From Letharia columbiana (taxonomy: Eukaryota > Ascomycota > Lecanoromycetes > Lecanorales > Parmeliaceae), in assembly GCF_014066305.1 (NCBI RefSeq), contig NW_023501076.1, positions 293,501 to 357,500 of the forward strand: a stretch of DNA of 64,000 bases. The letters are read 5' to 3'. Each line of letters begins with the position of its first letter. Positions within the stretch are counted from its first letter, which is position 1. This document shows, in pieces, positions 43,534 through 56,700 of the stretch. The notes under the pieces were generated by a model. The model was not told the DNA's origin. It was given only the letters and a program-made list of their open reading frames with translations, and searched no databases. The translations under genes and the position numbers were made by a program.

Positions 43534-45474
43534 ATGATGGCGGAGCAATACTCCGAGCTCGAAGTTGCGCCCAACGAACACACGGCGCCATTCCCGGAAG
43601 TCGTCGACCAAGCTGCACATGCGCCGGAACGAGACCTATCCGGCGAATCTCCAGAGCTTGACAAGAAGTCATGGCCGCCCCAAGTATGTTGCATTGCCCA
43701 GCAAGTGCAGAAAGTCTCTCCCAAAAGAATTCGGTCTGTTGACAAGTTGAATTACAGAGCCTCTCCCCTACCTCGGAGACCACTGCCTACACTCCCTCTA
43801 GACCCGACTTCAAGGACAGAGTCAGCGATTCTGCGCCAGAATATGGCTCCCCAGATCCAAACTACGATCCAAATAAAGACAGGGAAACACTGAAGGAGGC
43901 TGGCTCCCCTCCTCCACCACGAACACCTTTCGCGAATCTAGATTCGCACCCAGAAGTCGCGTCGCATAAGGAAGGGTCGGAAAGACCGCAAAAGCGGCGA
44001 GGTCTGGCCTTCTGGATTATCATCGGGCTGGTGGGCTTGATCGTCATCGCGATTGCTTTGGGCGTAGGCTTGGGTGTTGGTCTGACTAGGCATAAGAGTT
44101 CGAAGTCCTCTACAAGGTGCGGGTCCTTTTGCATGGGATTGTGCAATATTGCTCACCCTATCAAGTACTTCTCCGTTGGTGGCAAATTCTACATCGAACG
44201 CGTCATTACCTCATGGAATCTACAACGATTCGTCGGTATCGATGGTGGCATTGGGGGATGGGGACAAACGGTTATTGTTCCAGGAGGGCACTGGGAATAT
44301 TCGGGAAGCCCTTTTCTCCCAATCAGCAAACTCGTGGACGAGTGATATCAACAACGTAGTAGCGGCGGATGCGAGAAATAATACGCCGCTAGCAGCACTG
44401 CTCGTGAACAGCACAGGCACTCCCTTTGCCGATGATACAGGACCTGTGGTAGGTGTTCTATCTCCTAGAGAAAGAACGATCCTATGGGCTAACTCAACCT
44501 CAAGATCTTCCTCTTCTACATAACCGCCAACAACCAACTCGCCAGCAAACAATTCATCTCAGGCTCATGGACCACCCGCGACAATTTCTCCCCAGCTGGA
44601 ACCCCTAACATGACCATCACGACCGCCACCAACACGCGAGCTTTGTCCTGTACATTGCTTAACAATAACGTGCTCTCAGGCCAAGCATTCGTCTTCTACG
44701 TAGCTCAGAATGGCAGTGTCGAATCTTTAACGATTACCCCGACTTCCGCTGACAGCATCGTCGCAAGTCCTGGTCCGAGCTTACCAAGTAGCTTACAAGG
44801 AGGCCATATACTAGCGTTAGCTGCGGGCGCGTCGGATGCCAACAATGTCGTTACTCCACAGATTGGGGTCCTTACGTCAAACGGTAGTGTCTATTACGAC
44901 TTGTATTTCTCCTTCTTCAACAACAGCGCCTGGACCGCACCGGAGCGTACGTGGCCCCTCTTCCCTGTTGAGACCAGCAATACGCTCGTATGCTAACGCG
45001 AGCTTTCCAGTCCAAACACTCCTCGTCCCCGCCCTGCCCCCCACCGAACAATTCACCTACCCCACCTCCCTCACCCTCGCAAACGCCTACCCCGCCACCG
45101 CCACCTCCCTCCCCCCCACTCCCACCAACGCCCCTTCCGACCCCTCCCTCCAATCAGCCTCCTACGACGAGTCCCTCATCGGCGACGTCGACATCGCACA
45201 GGTCTTCGTCAACAATCCCACCTCCCTCTCCTACACCCTCTTCGGCTTCTGGGTCAACGGGTCCGATCTGGCGGCTTACACGACGAAGAACATCGGCTTG
45301 AGCACGCAGCCGAAGAGCACGTTTCCGTACAGTAGGTTGGCGGGCGCCGTCGGCGGGAATGGGAGCGATGTCTTGCTGTATCATCAGATTAATGGAACGA
45401 GTTGGGCGGAGGATGTATATAATCTGGACGGTGGATTCTTCACGACGAGTTACTTTGATGTCGCGACCGAGTGA
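43534..45474 (+). CDS. Type II membrane glycoprotein with a fungal lectin-like (beta-propeller) ectodomain
   Basis: Five exons: 43534-43683, 43758-44116, 44166-44448, 44505-44946 and 45011-45474, 565 residues. All four introns are 49-74 nt with GT-AG ends, and introns 3 and 4 contain GCTAAC branch sites; every junction keeps the frame. The N-terminal 140 residues are hydrophilic and Pro-rich, then comes RPQKRRGLAFWIIIGLVGLI, a single membrane helix with a basic stop-transfer on its N-terminal side, so the C-terminal part should face outside. The ectodomain has many N-x-S/T sites and repeated short motifs such as FLFYITANNQL, VFYVAQNGSV, YDLYFSFFNN and FGFWVNGSDL, a pattern I associate with fucose-specific-lectin-type propellers of fungi. 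Ligand and role are unknown. Confidence 0.78.
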
Positions 45475-46366
45475 TGAGGTTTATAACACTTTTAGGTTAG
45501 TGCAGAAGATTGGGGAGGCCAGTTGTTGGTGTGTTTGGATGAGATGAGATGAGATGAGATGATACCCGAGAGGACGAGACCTTCTCGACAACTCTAAGCC
45601 GAAAGTATAGCTGCTGCTTACCGTCGCATGCACTGCGCGAGCAGGCTTATGTCCTACAGAGTACGGTCATGGTGCTGAATGTACATATCGATTCGGCTCA
45701 CCATGTGTCAAAGCGTGAATAGATGTATCCAGTAGTACACTTCCTCATTTCTGTTTGGGTTTACCAGGTGCTTTTAAAACGAAGGCTTCAAACTCTTTGG
45801 CTGGAAAAAGGTGCTACGGCTGGAAGAAGCATACAGTCAGGTGTTAAAGGCTTCGCGGAGGCGAGCATCTTCTGCCCTACTCGTATGAGTAATATTATTC
45901 GCTGGTTCCTGGATTTAGCTCGCTGAATGAGTGTGATCGGATCAGATGATAGGTTCTTAGGTATATTTTGTTAGAATTGTTAGTAAGGGCTGGATAAAGT
46001 ATTTATATTCGGTGGATGGGGTGAGTACTCGAAAGCTCGATCATTGGTGCTCTAGCATTGTCTTGTACGTAAGTTTTATCATATTTATTCACTATTAAAG
46101 TTTATTCAGTAAGATTCGGCTAATTATAAGGTATCGAGTTTTGATCCTAACTTTTTAGATATATATAAAAATCTTATAAAGACGGGGGTGGCTTATTTGT
46201 ACGTTTCTCTTGAGAAACCGTAGAGAAACCGAAGATCCACCGTTGAACAAAGCCGAAGCTATTCGCTAAGGTAGGTATATAAGTCAAAAACTCAGACATC
46301 GTGTGTAAAAGTCCGTACGCAAAGGGAAACACTGGAACCATCTTCTGGGGGCGCATAGATTGCACT
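45475..46366. other. Intergenic with a GAGAT microsatellite
   Basis: A short (TGAGA)n tract is at 45538-45562. From 45950 to 46190 the sequence is AT-rich with TA-rich steps. No gene is recognised. Confidence 0.4.
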
Positions 46367-47119
46367 TTAGGGACTCCAATCGGGCACCAGACTATGCTCA
46401 GGTAAGGCGCTGTCCCGAAGCCCCCCTAAGCGCATCATCCGAGTGATCCTTCGGTCGGGGCGTCGTCCGAAATCTCGACGTAGAAGTCTCGGCACGAAAA
46501 CGAGACGGAAATCTGCCCCCTGCCCCCAGCTCAGTGCGGTGCCCCCCTGAGTATAAGCGTTTCCTTCAATCTGCTTGACCCCCTCCACGCCACACAGCCA
46601 GCCCACACGGTCCTTGGTAAACTGCTCCACCCTGGGTCTCAACTTGGTCTCGTGCAGATGGAAATCGTCCACGGTGCCGATGCGCAGGATACTCTGGCCC
46701 GGGAAAGCCGAGCCGACGCGGTACATGGGCGTGCCGCACGTGGAACAAAAGTGGTTGGTCATGGTGTTGCCCGAGGCGACGGTGCGCGTTTGGCGGAAGG
46801 ACGTCAGGTCGTCGCGGCCGCGCAGGTGCTTCAGGTGCGTGTCGGCGACGGTGAAGTCGGATGCGAACGTGGACGCGGTGAGTTTGTGGCAGTCGGCGCA
46901 GTTGCAGGTGGAGGTGTCGACCAGGCCCGGGCCTTGGGTTGGCTGGGGGGTTTGGGAGGCGGTGTTAGAGCAGAGGAGATGAGATGGATTTGGGGGGAGA
47001 GGCGGAAGGGGGGAAATGGGGAGCCCCGCAGGCAGGTTGTCCCGTGTACACGGAGGGATAGACTCAGGTGCCAGACTTATGACTGCCAGATGCACGGCGC
47101 CACAGAAGCATGTGGCCAT
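46367..47119 (-). CDS. GFA/CENP-V-type zinc protein (glutathione-dependent formaldehyde-activating family)
   Basis: The start is ATG 47119 (MATCFCGAVHLAV); the open frame continues upstream to a TTG only. Zinc ligands appear in the family order: CFCGAV, CNCADCHK and, after FRQTRTVASGN, HFCSTCGTPMYRVG. The core ends with GTVDDFHLHETKLRPRVEQF and the tail adds about 60 basic residues. Residues between CGAVHL and the CNCADC box are longer and Pro-rich, so a cryptic intron there (a branch-like CTCTAAC followed by CCCCCAG) is possible. The family binds structural and catalytic zinc and includes glutathione adduct lyases, but most fungal members are uncharacterised. Confidence 0.82.
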   Translation of the reverse strand: MATCFCGAVHLAVISLAPESIPPCTRDNLPAGLPISPLPPLPPNPSHLLCSNTASQTPQPTQGPGLVDTSTCNCADCHKLTASTFASDFTVADTHLKHLRGRDDLTSFRQTRTVASGNTMTNHFCSTCGTPMYRVGSAFPGQSILRIGTVDDFHLHETKLRPRVEQFTKDRVGWLCGVEGVKQIEGNAYTQGGTALSWGQGADFRLVFVPRLLRRDFGRRPDRRITRMMRLGGLRDSALPEHSLVPDWSP

Positions 47120-48108
47120 TGCTTCATCTTCTTTTGACCAGCTGTCATCGGCGCAGCCGGCCAGAGGAATGTAGGGTTTAGATTTGTCGGCGGCGGGGAC
47201 CACGATTGTGTGTTTCTGAATAACTGTCAAGCGTGATGTAGTATTTGGAGTCGTTAAGAGAGTAAAGACCTGGTGAGCAGGGTGTTGGAACGTAGGCTGA
47301 CGGAAGAGCCGGATGGGACCTCGGTGACTTCCAGTGACCTGTGCGCAACCACCTACGTACGTCTACTCCGTAGACCGATTCCGTTATTCAGCACATAGTC
47401 AGGGTATTAGTGTTCGGCCATTCTGCGGGTTGTCTCGCGAGCGCTCTTCGTGGTACTTACGTTTATGGCGTCGAAACGCCTTTCCGTGGCATGTGTGTTT
47501 ATATCTGTAGGCCTGACGGCAGACTTTGCAAGCATGCAGAAATCTAAAGATTCTCGTGATCCATGTATTGCTAATACTTGACACATACTAGCGATGTTGG
47601 GCTCTATAATGCGCACAAAATTCAGGTTCTCCACGACGAACTTTCAACAGCTTGCCAGGACAACATATCTCAGTTCTCTTGTGTCGAAGACGTTCTCCGG
47701 GGTCCAGGGACCCCTAACCCAAGCGGGCTTAGATGCCTTCCAAGCTGAGTTTCATTATCACTCGACGCTTGTGCAGCCGCTACTACTTAGATATAAGGTA
47801 TTGCTGGACTTAAGACAGGGCAAGAGCATTTTAGAAAGGCTGCCGCTGTTGGATATGAAAGGATTGCCGACCTCCAAGCAGATGTCTAGGATACGAGAGC
47901 AGTGGTTGACGAAAGAAGCTATCAAGCCATTACACAGTCGGAGAAGTTTATGAATTAGGTACGACGAGGTATATTCGACGCCACAAACTCAGAATCCGCG
48001 TAAATCGAAGAGGTTGGGTGTATGAAGGCACAAGTCATGCAAAAGCTTCACCGCATTCCGGAAAAGTAGGAAGCTGTCCCCAGCATGGCAAGCGAGCATT
48101 TATCGACT
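47120..48108. other. Intergenic; one unassigned 119-codon frame
   Basis: A plus-strand frame at 47594-47953 (119 codons) reads like protein in places but has no domain or partner exon. Nothing else is supportable. Confidence 0.3.
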
Positions 48109-49420
48109 CTACAGAGCATTGTCGTGATTATGGTTTGCGATACCGCGCTCAATTTCGCCCAACTCGATGCACAGGCCTTTCAGTTTGATTTGGGTACCTT
48201 TACGTCCACCCAAGTGGATTGATCGGTTGGGGTTGAATTTCGCAAGGTCGCCAGTCTTGTACAGGCGTCTGACCTTTCCCGCATCCGTCCTTGGGCCCCA
48301 TAACGGGCTCTCGATGAACACTTCATCAATCCTCGCTTGGTTCTTGGGGTATCCGCGAGCCAGGATGGGCCCTTCGATCAAGAGCTCACCCACACCCCCT
48401 ATCGGGACGAGTTTATCGTGGTCTTCGGCATCCAAAACCCAGCGAAGTCCTCCGACTGCCCAACCAATGTCGGCCGGGTCTGTGTCTGGCATCATGTCGC
48501 ATTGCTTGCTTCTATCGAGCGTTCGCTGGGACCAGATCCATTGATTAGCTGTAGACGCCCAGCCCACGTCTCGACATCAACCTTTGCAAGAGGTTCGCCT
48601 CCCAACGCCAAAATCTTCAGGTTTGGGATACTGGATGGTTTGATCATTTTGGCGACGGAATGAGTCAGGAATGCCCATGTTGTTGCCATGTCGTTGATGA
48701 GATGGGCAGGGCCCAATATCATTGCTGGAGTGCTCGGATAATAGATACATACACCCGAGATCAAGGAAGTCGGGATCTCGAGTATGCCCACATCAAGAAT
48801 GAACGATGCGAGCTGTAGGATTCGGCTTGATGGGAGTATGCGGGCTTTGGCTGCGTGCTGGAATGATCCACTGCCAAACTCCGAATGCTCAATAAGACAT
48901 TCCTTTGGCGAAACGGTATCACAGGTGAAGATTACGTATAATAGACTGGATGGTGTAACGTTAATTGAGAGTGCTCGGTCGTGAATCGGAAGCTTAGTGA
49001 TAGAGTTTTGGTCGACTATGACGGTTGGTTAGCGGTGGTTCCCCACGAAGCGGTTTGTGAGAAGACGAGTTGACCAGCTTGGCTCCTACCTGGCTCATCA
49101 TGACCTGCCTACCGTTTTTAGGATGGGAAGGGTCAATGAAGACGAAGGCAGCACCAGCCTTGATTACGCCAAGAAGTCTGACAATGACCCATGCCGATTT
49201 CTCGAAGCATAAAGGCACAATGTCATGCGATTTAATGCCTAAATCCACCAGGAGATGAACTAGGCGAGGGGACAGGTCATCGAGTTGGTTGAAAGCCGAA
49301 GGTAGCGTCATGTGCACGTACAGCGGTTGCATCTGGCTGTACATCTACATGTTTCTTGATCAATACGTGAGCGCACTCGTACACAAGCGTAGGTTGGGTT
49401 TCATTTCAGGTCCATACTTG
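48109..49420 (-). pseudogene. NRPS-like adenylation domain, decayed
   Basis: Core A-domain motifs occur in order on the minus strand but in different frames: HVDVQPDATAV; LDDLSPRLVHLLVDLG; VPLCFEKSAWVIVRLLGVIK with AGAAFVFIDPSHP (A2); LLYVIFTCDTVSPKECLIEH (the A3 TSGSTGKPKG loop, destroyed); WAFLTHSVAKMIKPSSIPNL and LGGEPLAKVDVETWAG (A4-A5 region); GPILARGY; YKTGDLAKFNP (A7/A8) and GRKGTQIKLKGLCIELGEIE. At least three frame changes are needed. No condensation domain or thiolation Ser is seen on either side, so it is a single-domain relic of a fungal NRPS. Substrate cannot be predicted. Confidence 0.88.
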
Positions 49421-50509
49421 CTCCATGTCATCAGTGTAAGAAGGAACTGCTCGGACATGAGCGTCTGGAGACTTTGGGTGAGTGGGCAGAGGTGCTTTAT
49501 CCCGCAGAAGAGCCGCCATTCTATATATTGTAAGTTAAAGAGGAGGAAAGGGTTGCTGGAGTGGCACGTTCAATTTAATTGCTGCTGTTGAGTATCAGGT
49601 GCAAGCTGTTTTCGCTAGGCGTGTACGGCCTTGAAAAATTCGTTCGAAAGGTACAAGGCGGCGGCCTTGAAAAATTCGTTCGAAAGGTACAAGGCGGGGA
49701 TGCGAGGGAATTGCCGCGCACAATGTGATCTGAGGTCAATCCAGCAGAGGAAAAGGAAGATACCTATATGGTAGCTTTGAAGTGAGCAATAACTGCTGCT
49801 GCTATAGCACTCAATGATACGTAGAGAGCTCGATACTGTGAGTAGAGCTCGATGCTTGGACGGAAAGGATTCGTAATTGCTGTATATCGTCTGGTATAAA
49901 AGTTTGCTTGGTCTGAAGAAGACTGCGAGGTGGAGATGTTGAGATGTCGAGCCGTTGCACCAAACAAGAATGTATGGACACTGTCCTCGTGATGGTGGGC
50001 ACTAGTTTGAATATTGTTGATTTGGTCCAAAGTATCGAAGTCCTTTAGTAGAATCTGAAACAGAAGTTGTCTGAGATTCAGCAATCGATCAAACCCTGCA
50101 TAGTACAAATGCCACCATTTCGGTTCCGCATCAAAACCACTGTAAACGCAGTGAGGTCACCCTGAGGTTTAGATTTCAGCCCTCGCCGTGCGGCCTCTTC
50201 ATGCATGCTGTGCCATATTCGCGCATCATATCAGCTGCGCATTTCTCGCCATCCGAAACAATGCTAAACCCATCACTTCCAGCTTGGCTTGAAATCATAC
50301 AGGAGCTGAGTGAAAGCAAATGGCAGGTCAGCACTCAGGGGGAAGATGGGCAGCCCCAATCGGACTACTAGGAGAGTGAAGATTGTGTTGTTCAGACATC
50401 GGGAGCTTGGAGGGTTCTAGTTGCGGGGCGAGCGGTACCTAGAGTACCTCTGAGTTAGATATTCGCAGGCGGTATACAAAATGCGCACACTGCTACCCCT
50501 ATTTTCATA
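49421..50509. other. Intergenic, left flank of the AT-rich block
   Basis: A 36-bp unit (GGCCTTGAAAAATTCGTTCG...) is tandemly duplicated at 49627-49698. Upstream NRPS parts might be expected here on the minus strand but are not found. A 114-codon minus frame at 49764-50108 has no domain. Confidence 0.4.
49627..49698. repeat. 36-bp tandem duplication
   Basis: Two adjacent copies of a unit starting GGCCTTGAAAAATTCGTTCG and ending GGTACAAGGCGG, offset 36 bp. It contains the palindrome TTCGAA with flanks. Confidence 0.9.
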
Positions 50510-50962
50510 ATCATTGGGAAACTAGAATCGCGATTTTGGCACCCCCCTTCAAGAAACAGAAAAAGTGCTTTTCTTAAATAGCCTCACAACGATAACTTGT
50601 AACGTTCTAAAAAATCTCTAGATTTTAATAATTATATAAGAGATTAAGAATATCGAATTATAAAAGATTCTAATTATTCGTTTTATTATAGAATAAAGAT
50701 TTAATAAATTTCTAGATTTTTTAAAATAGTCTTAACGATAAAAAAATAGTCGAGGTAAAATTTTCAAGTTCGCGATATATTCTCACTTTTTAAATCTTTC
50801 TAAAATTTAGAGATAGATTACTTAATATAATAAGTAAATATCGTAGAATTTTTAAACTATAAAAATAAGTAATAGTAAGGTTATATAGGAAAATTCAAAT
50901 TTTTAATTTTTAATTATAAGAGGGTGTTAAATTCGCAGATTTTTTTTTAGTTTCCCAATAAT
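50510..50962. mobile_element. MITE-like Tc1/mariner-type element with TA target duplication
   Basis: The left end ATCATTGGGAAACTAGAA and the reverse complement of the right end, ATTATTGGGAAACTAAAA, agree at 16 of 18 positions. Both sides are flanked by TA (50508-50509 and 50963-50964), the Tc1/mariner target. The 453-bp interior has no coding capacity and becomes extremely AT-rich after about 50590, so the element straddles the composition boundary of the window. Confidence 0.75.
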
Positions 50963-53799
50963 TAAGAAAATAGAAGTGTGTGTGTGTGTATATGATTTCT
51001 ATATCGGAGAGACGTCTCTCTAGCCATATAGGCAAGAGTAAGACCGTTTTTCCCCACTCGGCCTTTCGACTATATCCGATTTTTATATATAATATACTAT
51101 CTAGAGTAATTTATACGTCTAATATATATAAAGATATAGAGAAAAGAGAAGAGAAGAAATAGTATTAATTAAAGAGTTATCTTCGGGCTATACCTCCTTA
51201 ATTCTATTTTATCTCACTTTCATCGAAGTTCCTTATTCGTATTATTTATTCTATTATCTTTCGTTAAGTATTAATTAATCGATTAGCTTTTATAAAGTTA
51301 CTTGAGAGGTAATATCTTAAATATCTTTCTTAAAGTAATTATCTCTATACTCTATAACTATTATAATATCGAATAACGACGTCTATAGAATATATTCTCT
51401 TTTAGAGAATTATCGTTATATTATAATTATACTTTAGCTACTATAATCGCTAGATTAATTATCTATATCTTTTATATTCTTAGATCTCATATCTAGATAA
51501 GATCGTTATATTACTTTTCTATCTATAATATTTAACTTAATACTTAAATAATTTCTATCTCGCGAATAAGCTTCTAAAAATCTATTTTAAGAATATTTTC
51601 TACGTTAACTTCTCTAAATATATTACTATTATATCGTATAGTAAATATTAAATATATTCTTTTTCGTATATCGATAGTTATTATCTATAATATCGCCTCG
51701 AAATAATAAATTATATATTCGCTCGAAGATAGATTAATTAGCTTCGCTAGAAAGTCTTTTATAAGAGAATTTACGCTTATATTTATTATAAGAATATACT
51801 ATTTCTTTAAATTCTCGTCTTATATAAAGACTATAGCTTTAAAGCGAAGATATTTAAATTTAGTTATTCGTTATAAATCGTTTAACTTCTCTAATAAAGC
51901 GATATAATTACTATTATACTCCTTTAAAAGAGTATTTTATAAATCTTTAATAGTATTATAGTCGATCTCGATCTTATCTTCTTAGCTATATTTAGAGTTA
52001 TAAGTAATTATCTTTAAATATAATAACGCTAATATATTCTATACTATATATAAAATATAACGTTTTTATATCTCTTTAAATATCTTAATTATAATAGTTA
52101 TCGCTAAGAGTAGAAAGATATTATAGAATATTATAGACGAGATTAAGAATAATAAAACTTAACTTAATTAATTAGAGATTATATCTAGAATTTATTAATA
52201 TAAATAAAGATTTAAGAGTTAAAAATTAAATATAATTTATATTAAAAGAAAGATAAAAGCTTCGAAATTATATATAATCTCTTATTATAGAATATAGCTA
52301 TCGACTATTTTATTAATAGAGTAATTATTTCTCTAGTAACTATCTATAATAAGAGTATTTTATATATACGATTTCTCTATTAATTCTATAAGTAGATATA
52401 TTATAAACTACTTATTCGAGAGAATAAGATTAAAAGAATAAGATTATATTACTATAGATAAATACTAAATTCGTTATATTCTTTTATATTAATCTAAAAC
52501 TTAATTAATCTTCTCGAGTTTAAAAGCTCTCTCTCTTATTATCATTTCCGCGAAAGAAAATATCTTAGAGAGATAATAATATTAATATTAAAGGGGCTCT
52601 ATAGTCTATACCCGAGTTTATATAATATATATCTTATTTTATAGAATTAGAATCGAGATATTATTTTTATTCTACTATTTAAGACTATAATAGAACTACG
52701 AGATATTTATTTCTCTTTCTAAGATCCTCGAAAGTCTTATCTTTTATATCGTCTATTACTTTTAATATTATACTTATTCTATTAAATTTATATATTTATT
52801 ATTCTATAGACTATAAGATTATCGCATTTAATTATCGAGTTAAGAGAACTTCTTACTATAGCGCGTATTAGATTTTCAAATATAAGAAGATTAATTAATA
52901 TAATTAATATATTCTTAGCTTACTTAGAAGTATAATAATTATCTTCGGGCGAGTTATAAAAGGCGCTATATTTAACCTCTAATAGTAGAGATAATAACTT
53001 CTAATAATAATATTCTATTATTATTAAAAGGCGATAACGAATAAAGATATTTCTCGTAAAGGCTAACTTCTATAAGATTTCTAGAATTCTTAAAACGTTA
53101 TATTTAATACTTTTAATTAATATTACGTCGAAGAGTAGAAGATAAATATAAAAAGAAAAGAAAATGATATTAATAATACTAATAAAATAGTCTATAAATA
53201 GAATAATTAAATATTATCTATTCGAGAATATTAAAACGTATAAATTAAACTCTAATTTTACGGCTTTTTAGAAATATACTTTTATCTATAATATTTATTA
53301 ATACCTTAACTATAAATTATCTTTAATATTAAATTTCTTATTATAATATCTATATTTAATAAATTAAATTATAACTTTATTAAAGACTTTTAGCATTTAT
53401 ATTCTTATTATAAATTTTACTACTTTTATTATAAGATTTAATTTAAATAAAATATTCTTAATATTAATTAATTAATTATCTTAAGTAATCTATTTATCTT
53501 CTATATATAGAGAATATATTATAAGAATATAATCTCGAGTCTAATTATCTTCTCTATAGTTATACTTAGATAAATTAATTATCTAATATATATAAAGAAG
53601 ATTTTTAAGAGCTAACTTCTTAGTTTTTAGCTATATTATTATTAAGCTTATAGCTTTCTTTATTCCTATATAAAAGGCTATAACGCTATAATAAAATATA
53701 AAAACGAGTTACTTAAGCTCGATATCTTAGATATATATCTTTTAGAGTACTTACTAATTATTATAAATTAGCTTTTTAATACGCTATTTAACTATTAAG
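50963..53799. other. AT-rich RIP-mutated DNA, unidentified repeats
   Basis: Base composition falls abruptly to very high A+T, with few CpA/TpG dinucleotides and many TpA, the product expected of RIP. A TG microsatellite is at 50976-50989. Minus-strand translation at 51950-52140 gives protein-like strings with stops (for example KRYILYIVQNILALLYLKII), suggesting an old transposon, but I cannot assign a family. Confidence 0.6.
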
Positions 53800-56700
53800 A
53801 GTAAATAGAACTCGTTCTCTTCGATATCTTTTTTCGATATTCATTTAGCGAGCTTATCCGCTACTTCGTTCTCTAGAATATCTTTATAAACTATAATTTA
53901 TTATAGAGTAATAGATATATTTATCTCTTTAAGCTTTATTAGCTTCTTTATTATTCTATTAAGAATATACTATTTTATTTATTCTCTAGAGTTAGCTATT
54001 AATTATATTACTACTTAATTATCTATTTAGATAATTAGACTTAAGAAGATAATATTAATAGCTATTTCGTATATTATATTAATTTCTTTTAGCTCGCCTA
54101 CGTATATAGTATAATACTCGCTATCGTCGAGATATCGTATTTAGATATTAATAACTTAGAGAGCGTAGACGAAGACTTCGATTTTATTTTTTATTTCGCT
54201 ATCGTCTTTATATATATATAGCGAGATATAATCGATATTAATAATCTTATTATACTACTTAATAACTTTCTTTTTATTTTTACTAATTATTATCTTTAGT
54301 AGTTTCTATTATAGAAGTATAATATAGGGGATATATTACTTTATTAGGCTTTACGCTTATTATCGATATATAATATCTTTAATTTATTTTAAAAGGCTTC
54401 TAAGCTTCGCTCTTTTATTAGCTAGCTTTTACTATTTATTTATATCTTATATAGATCTAATAATATCGTAGTTAAGATAGATTTAAATCTTAATAATAGC
54501 CTCTACGATAGCTTTTTTTAAGGCGAGATTAATTAAAAATTAATAATATTCGATATTTAAGGCGACCCTTAAGATATTCTTCTACCCTTCTATAATAATA
54601 TATGCTATTCTCTTCTATATAGCTCGAAATATCTTAAATATCTTTTATTTTCTACTCTTATATTCTACGACTAGTAGTATATACTAGACTACGCATCTAA
54701 ATAGTAGTATAAATAGAATTATTCCTTAATAGAGTTTCTATAGATCTTTATAAGAAATACCTTAGACTAATCCCGCGTAACTTATTAGTTTATTAAATTT
54801 TATAATAACTTTAACTTCGAGTAATTATATATAATTTTTTTATTCTAGCCTTAAGTTAAGTATAAGCTTAAGAAGTCTTATCGCCGCTTTAAGCTTTATA
54901 ATATAAGTATCTAGATCTAATAATACGTTAAGATTATTATCTACTTACTTCTTTATTATTCTCATTATAATTAACTAGAAGTATATAAATTAATATTTAT
55001 CTATCTCGAATTTCGATATATATATTATTACTTATTTCTAAATTTCGGCGTATATTACTCTTAGCGTTTTATAGTTAGCTTAAATTATAAGATCTCTTAT
55101 AAATATATTAATATCGTCGATATAAATAAGTATTAGATGGCTTTTCGCTCTATAGATATCTATAATATCTACGTTATAGAATAGATAGAGGATAAGAAAA
55201 ATTAAAGAGCTTTAAGAAATCTTAGTCTTAACTTCGTATTTAGATAACTCGCTTTTAAATATAGCGATAACCGTTAATCTATTATCTAGGAAACTTATAA
55301 TTTACTTAATAGCTTTTTCGCTAATACCTCTTTTTCTTAAGTTATAAATTAATTAAAAATAAGAGATATTATTAAAGATATCTTTAATATCTAGTATTAA
55401 TAGCGAAGCTATCTAATTATTCTTAAACTTCTAAATCTTATATACTTCTTCGAGTACTATATAAATTATATTCTCGATTAATAATAATTTTCTTTTATTT
55501 ATATACTCTTTAGAAAGTAATTAATATTTTTCTACTAAGTAGCTAATTCTTATAGCGATAATCTTTTTAAGTCTCTTTTCTAATATACTAAGAAAGGCGA
55601 TTAATTTATACGATTTAGGCTAAGTATAATTATTCTTATTAAGTTTCCTTAGCACTATTATTCTTAAATAATAAAAATACTTTAAATAATATTCGAGGTT
55701 AAAATATACGTTATAGATATAATCTATTTATTTCTCTATATATTCGAGAGCGAGTTATAGAACTCGAAAGATTAATTTAATTACTTCGACGACTTTATTA
55801 AGATAACTTATAAGTATTACTTATCGAACTTCTTATATTATAATTAATAGAAATTCTTTCGAGTTAGAGTATTAATACTCTTATAAATTATTTAAATTTA
55901 CTTATCTCGCTTTAGAAAAGAAGATATTTTTTAAAAGCGTTATCTTTTTCTTAGCTTCGATAGCGATAGTATTATTAGACCCCGCGAGTTCTAACGTAAA
56001 AAATACGATTCTAGTCTATTCGCTCTTAATCTATTTATCTAGTCTTTAGAGTTTCTTATTACTATTATATTTCTTTATATATTACCTCTAGCCTTTTATT
56101 CTCTTACTTTTAATAAGTCTTAACTTTATATTTTAAGCTATATTAAACTTTCTTCTATCTTCTCTATCTTAAGTTTATTACTATTATAACTCTAGTCTTT
56201 TAATCTTTAGAATAGTCTTTTTACTCTTTAAGTCTATATTAAATTTAAACTTTATAGTAATTAGATTAATTAAGATAATATTCTATATTATTTTAATTAG
56301 AATCTTAATAAGATAATTTATCTATTTATCTAGATCTTTAATAATTATAATAAAAACGTTAATTAATAATAATTTAAATTAAAGACTATTATAGAAAGTT
56401 ATTTTATTAATCTTCTTCTAATTATAAACCTCTTTCAAGAGTATTAGATATACGTTTTAATTTAATTCTATAAGAATCGCTTTATAATCTAAATCGAAAT
56501 TTAGTTTCTTTATAATATTATATTTAATTATAGTATTAGCTATATTTATTATAAGTAGAATAAGATTTATAATAATTACCTTACTTGACTTTCTTAATTT
56601 AAAGATAAGTATATCTTCTCGCGTTAATAAGTAAAGCTTAGTTTCGCTAATAATATCTATTAGCTATAAGATCTCTCGATATTAATATTTTCTAGAGCCT

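Noticed and set aside
1..50500. tRNA or rRNA genes
   Set aside because: I looked for GTTCRANNC-type T-loops with matching A-boxes and for conserved rRNA strings and saw none that I could support.
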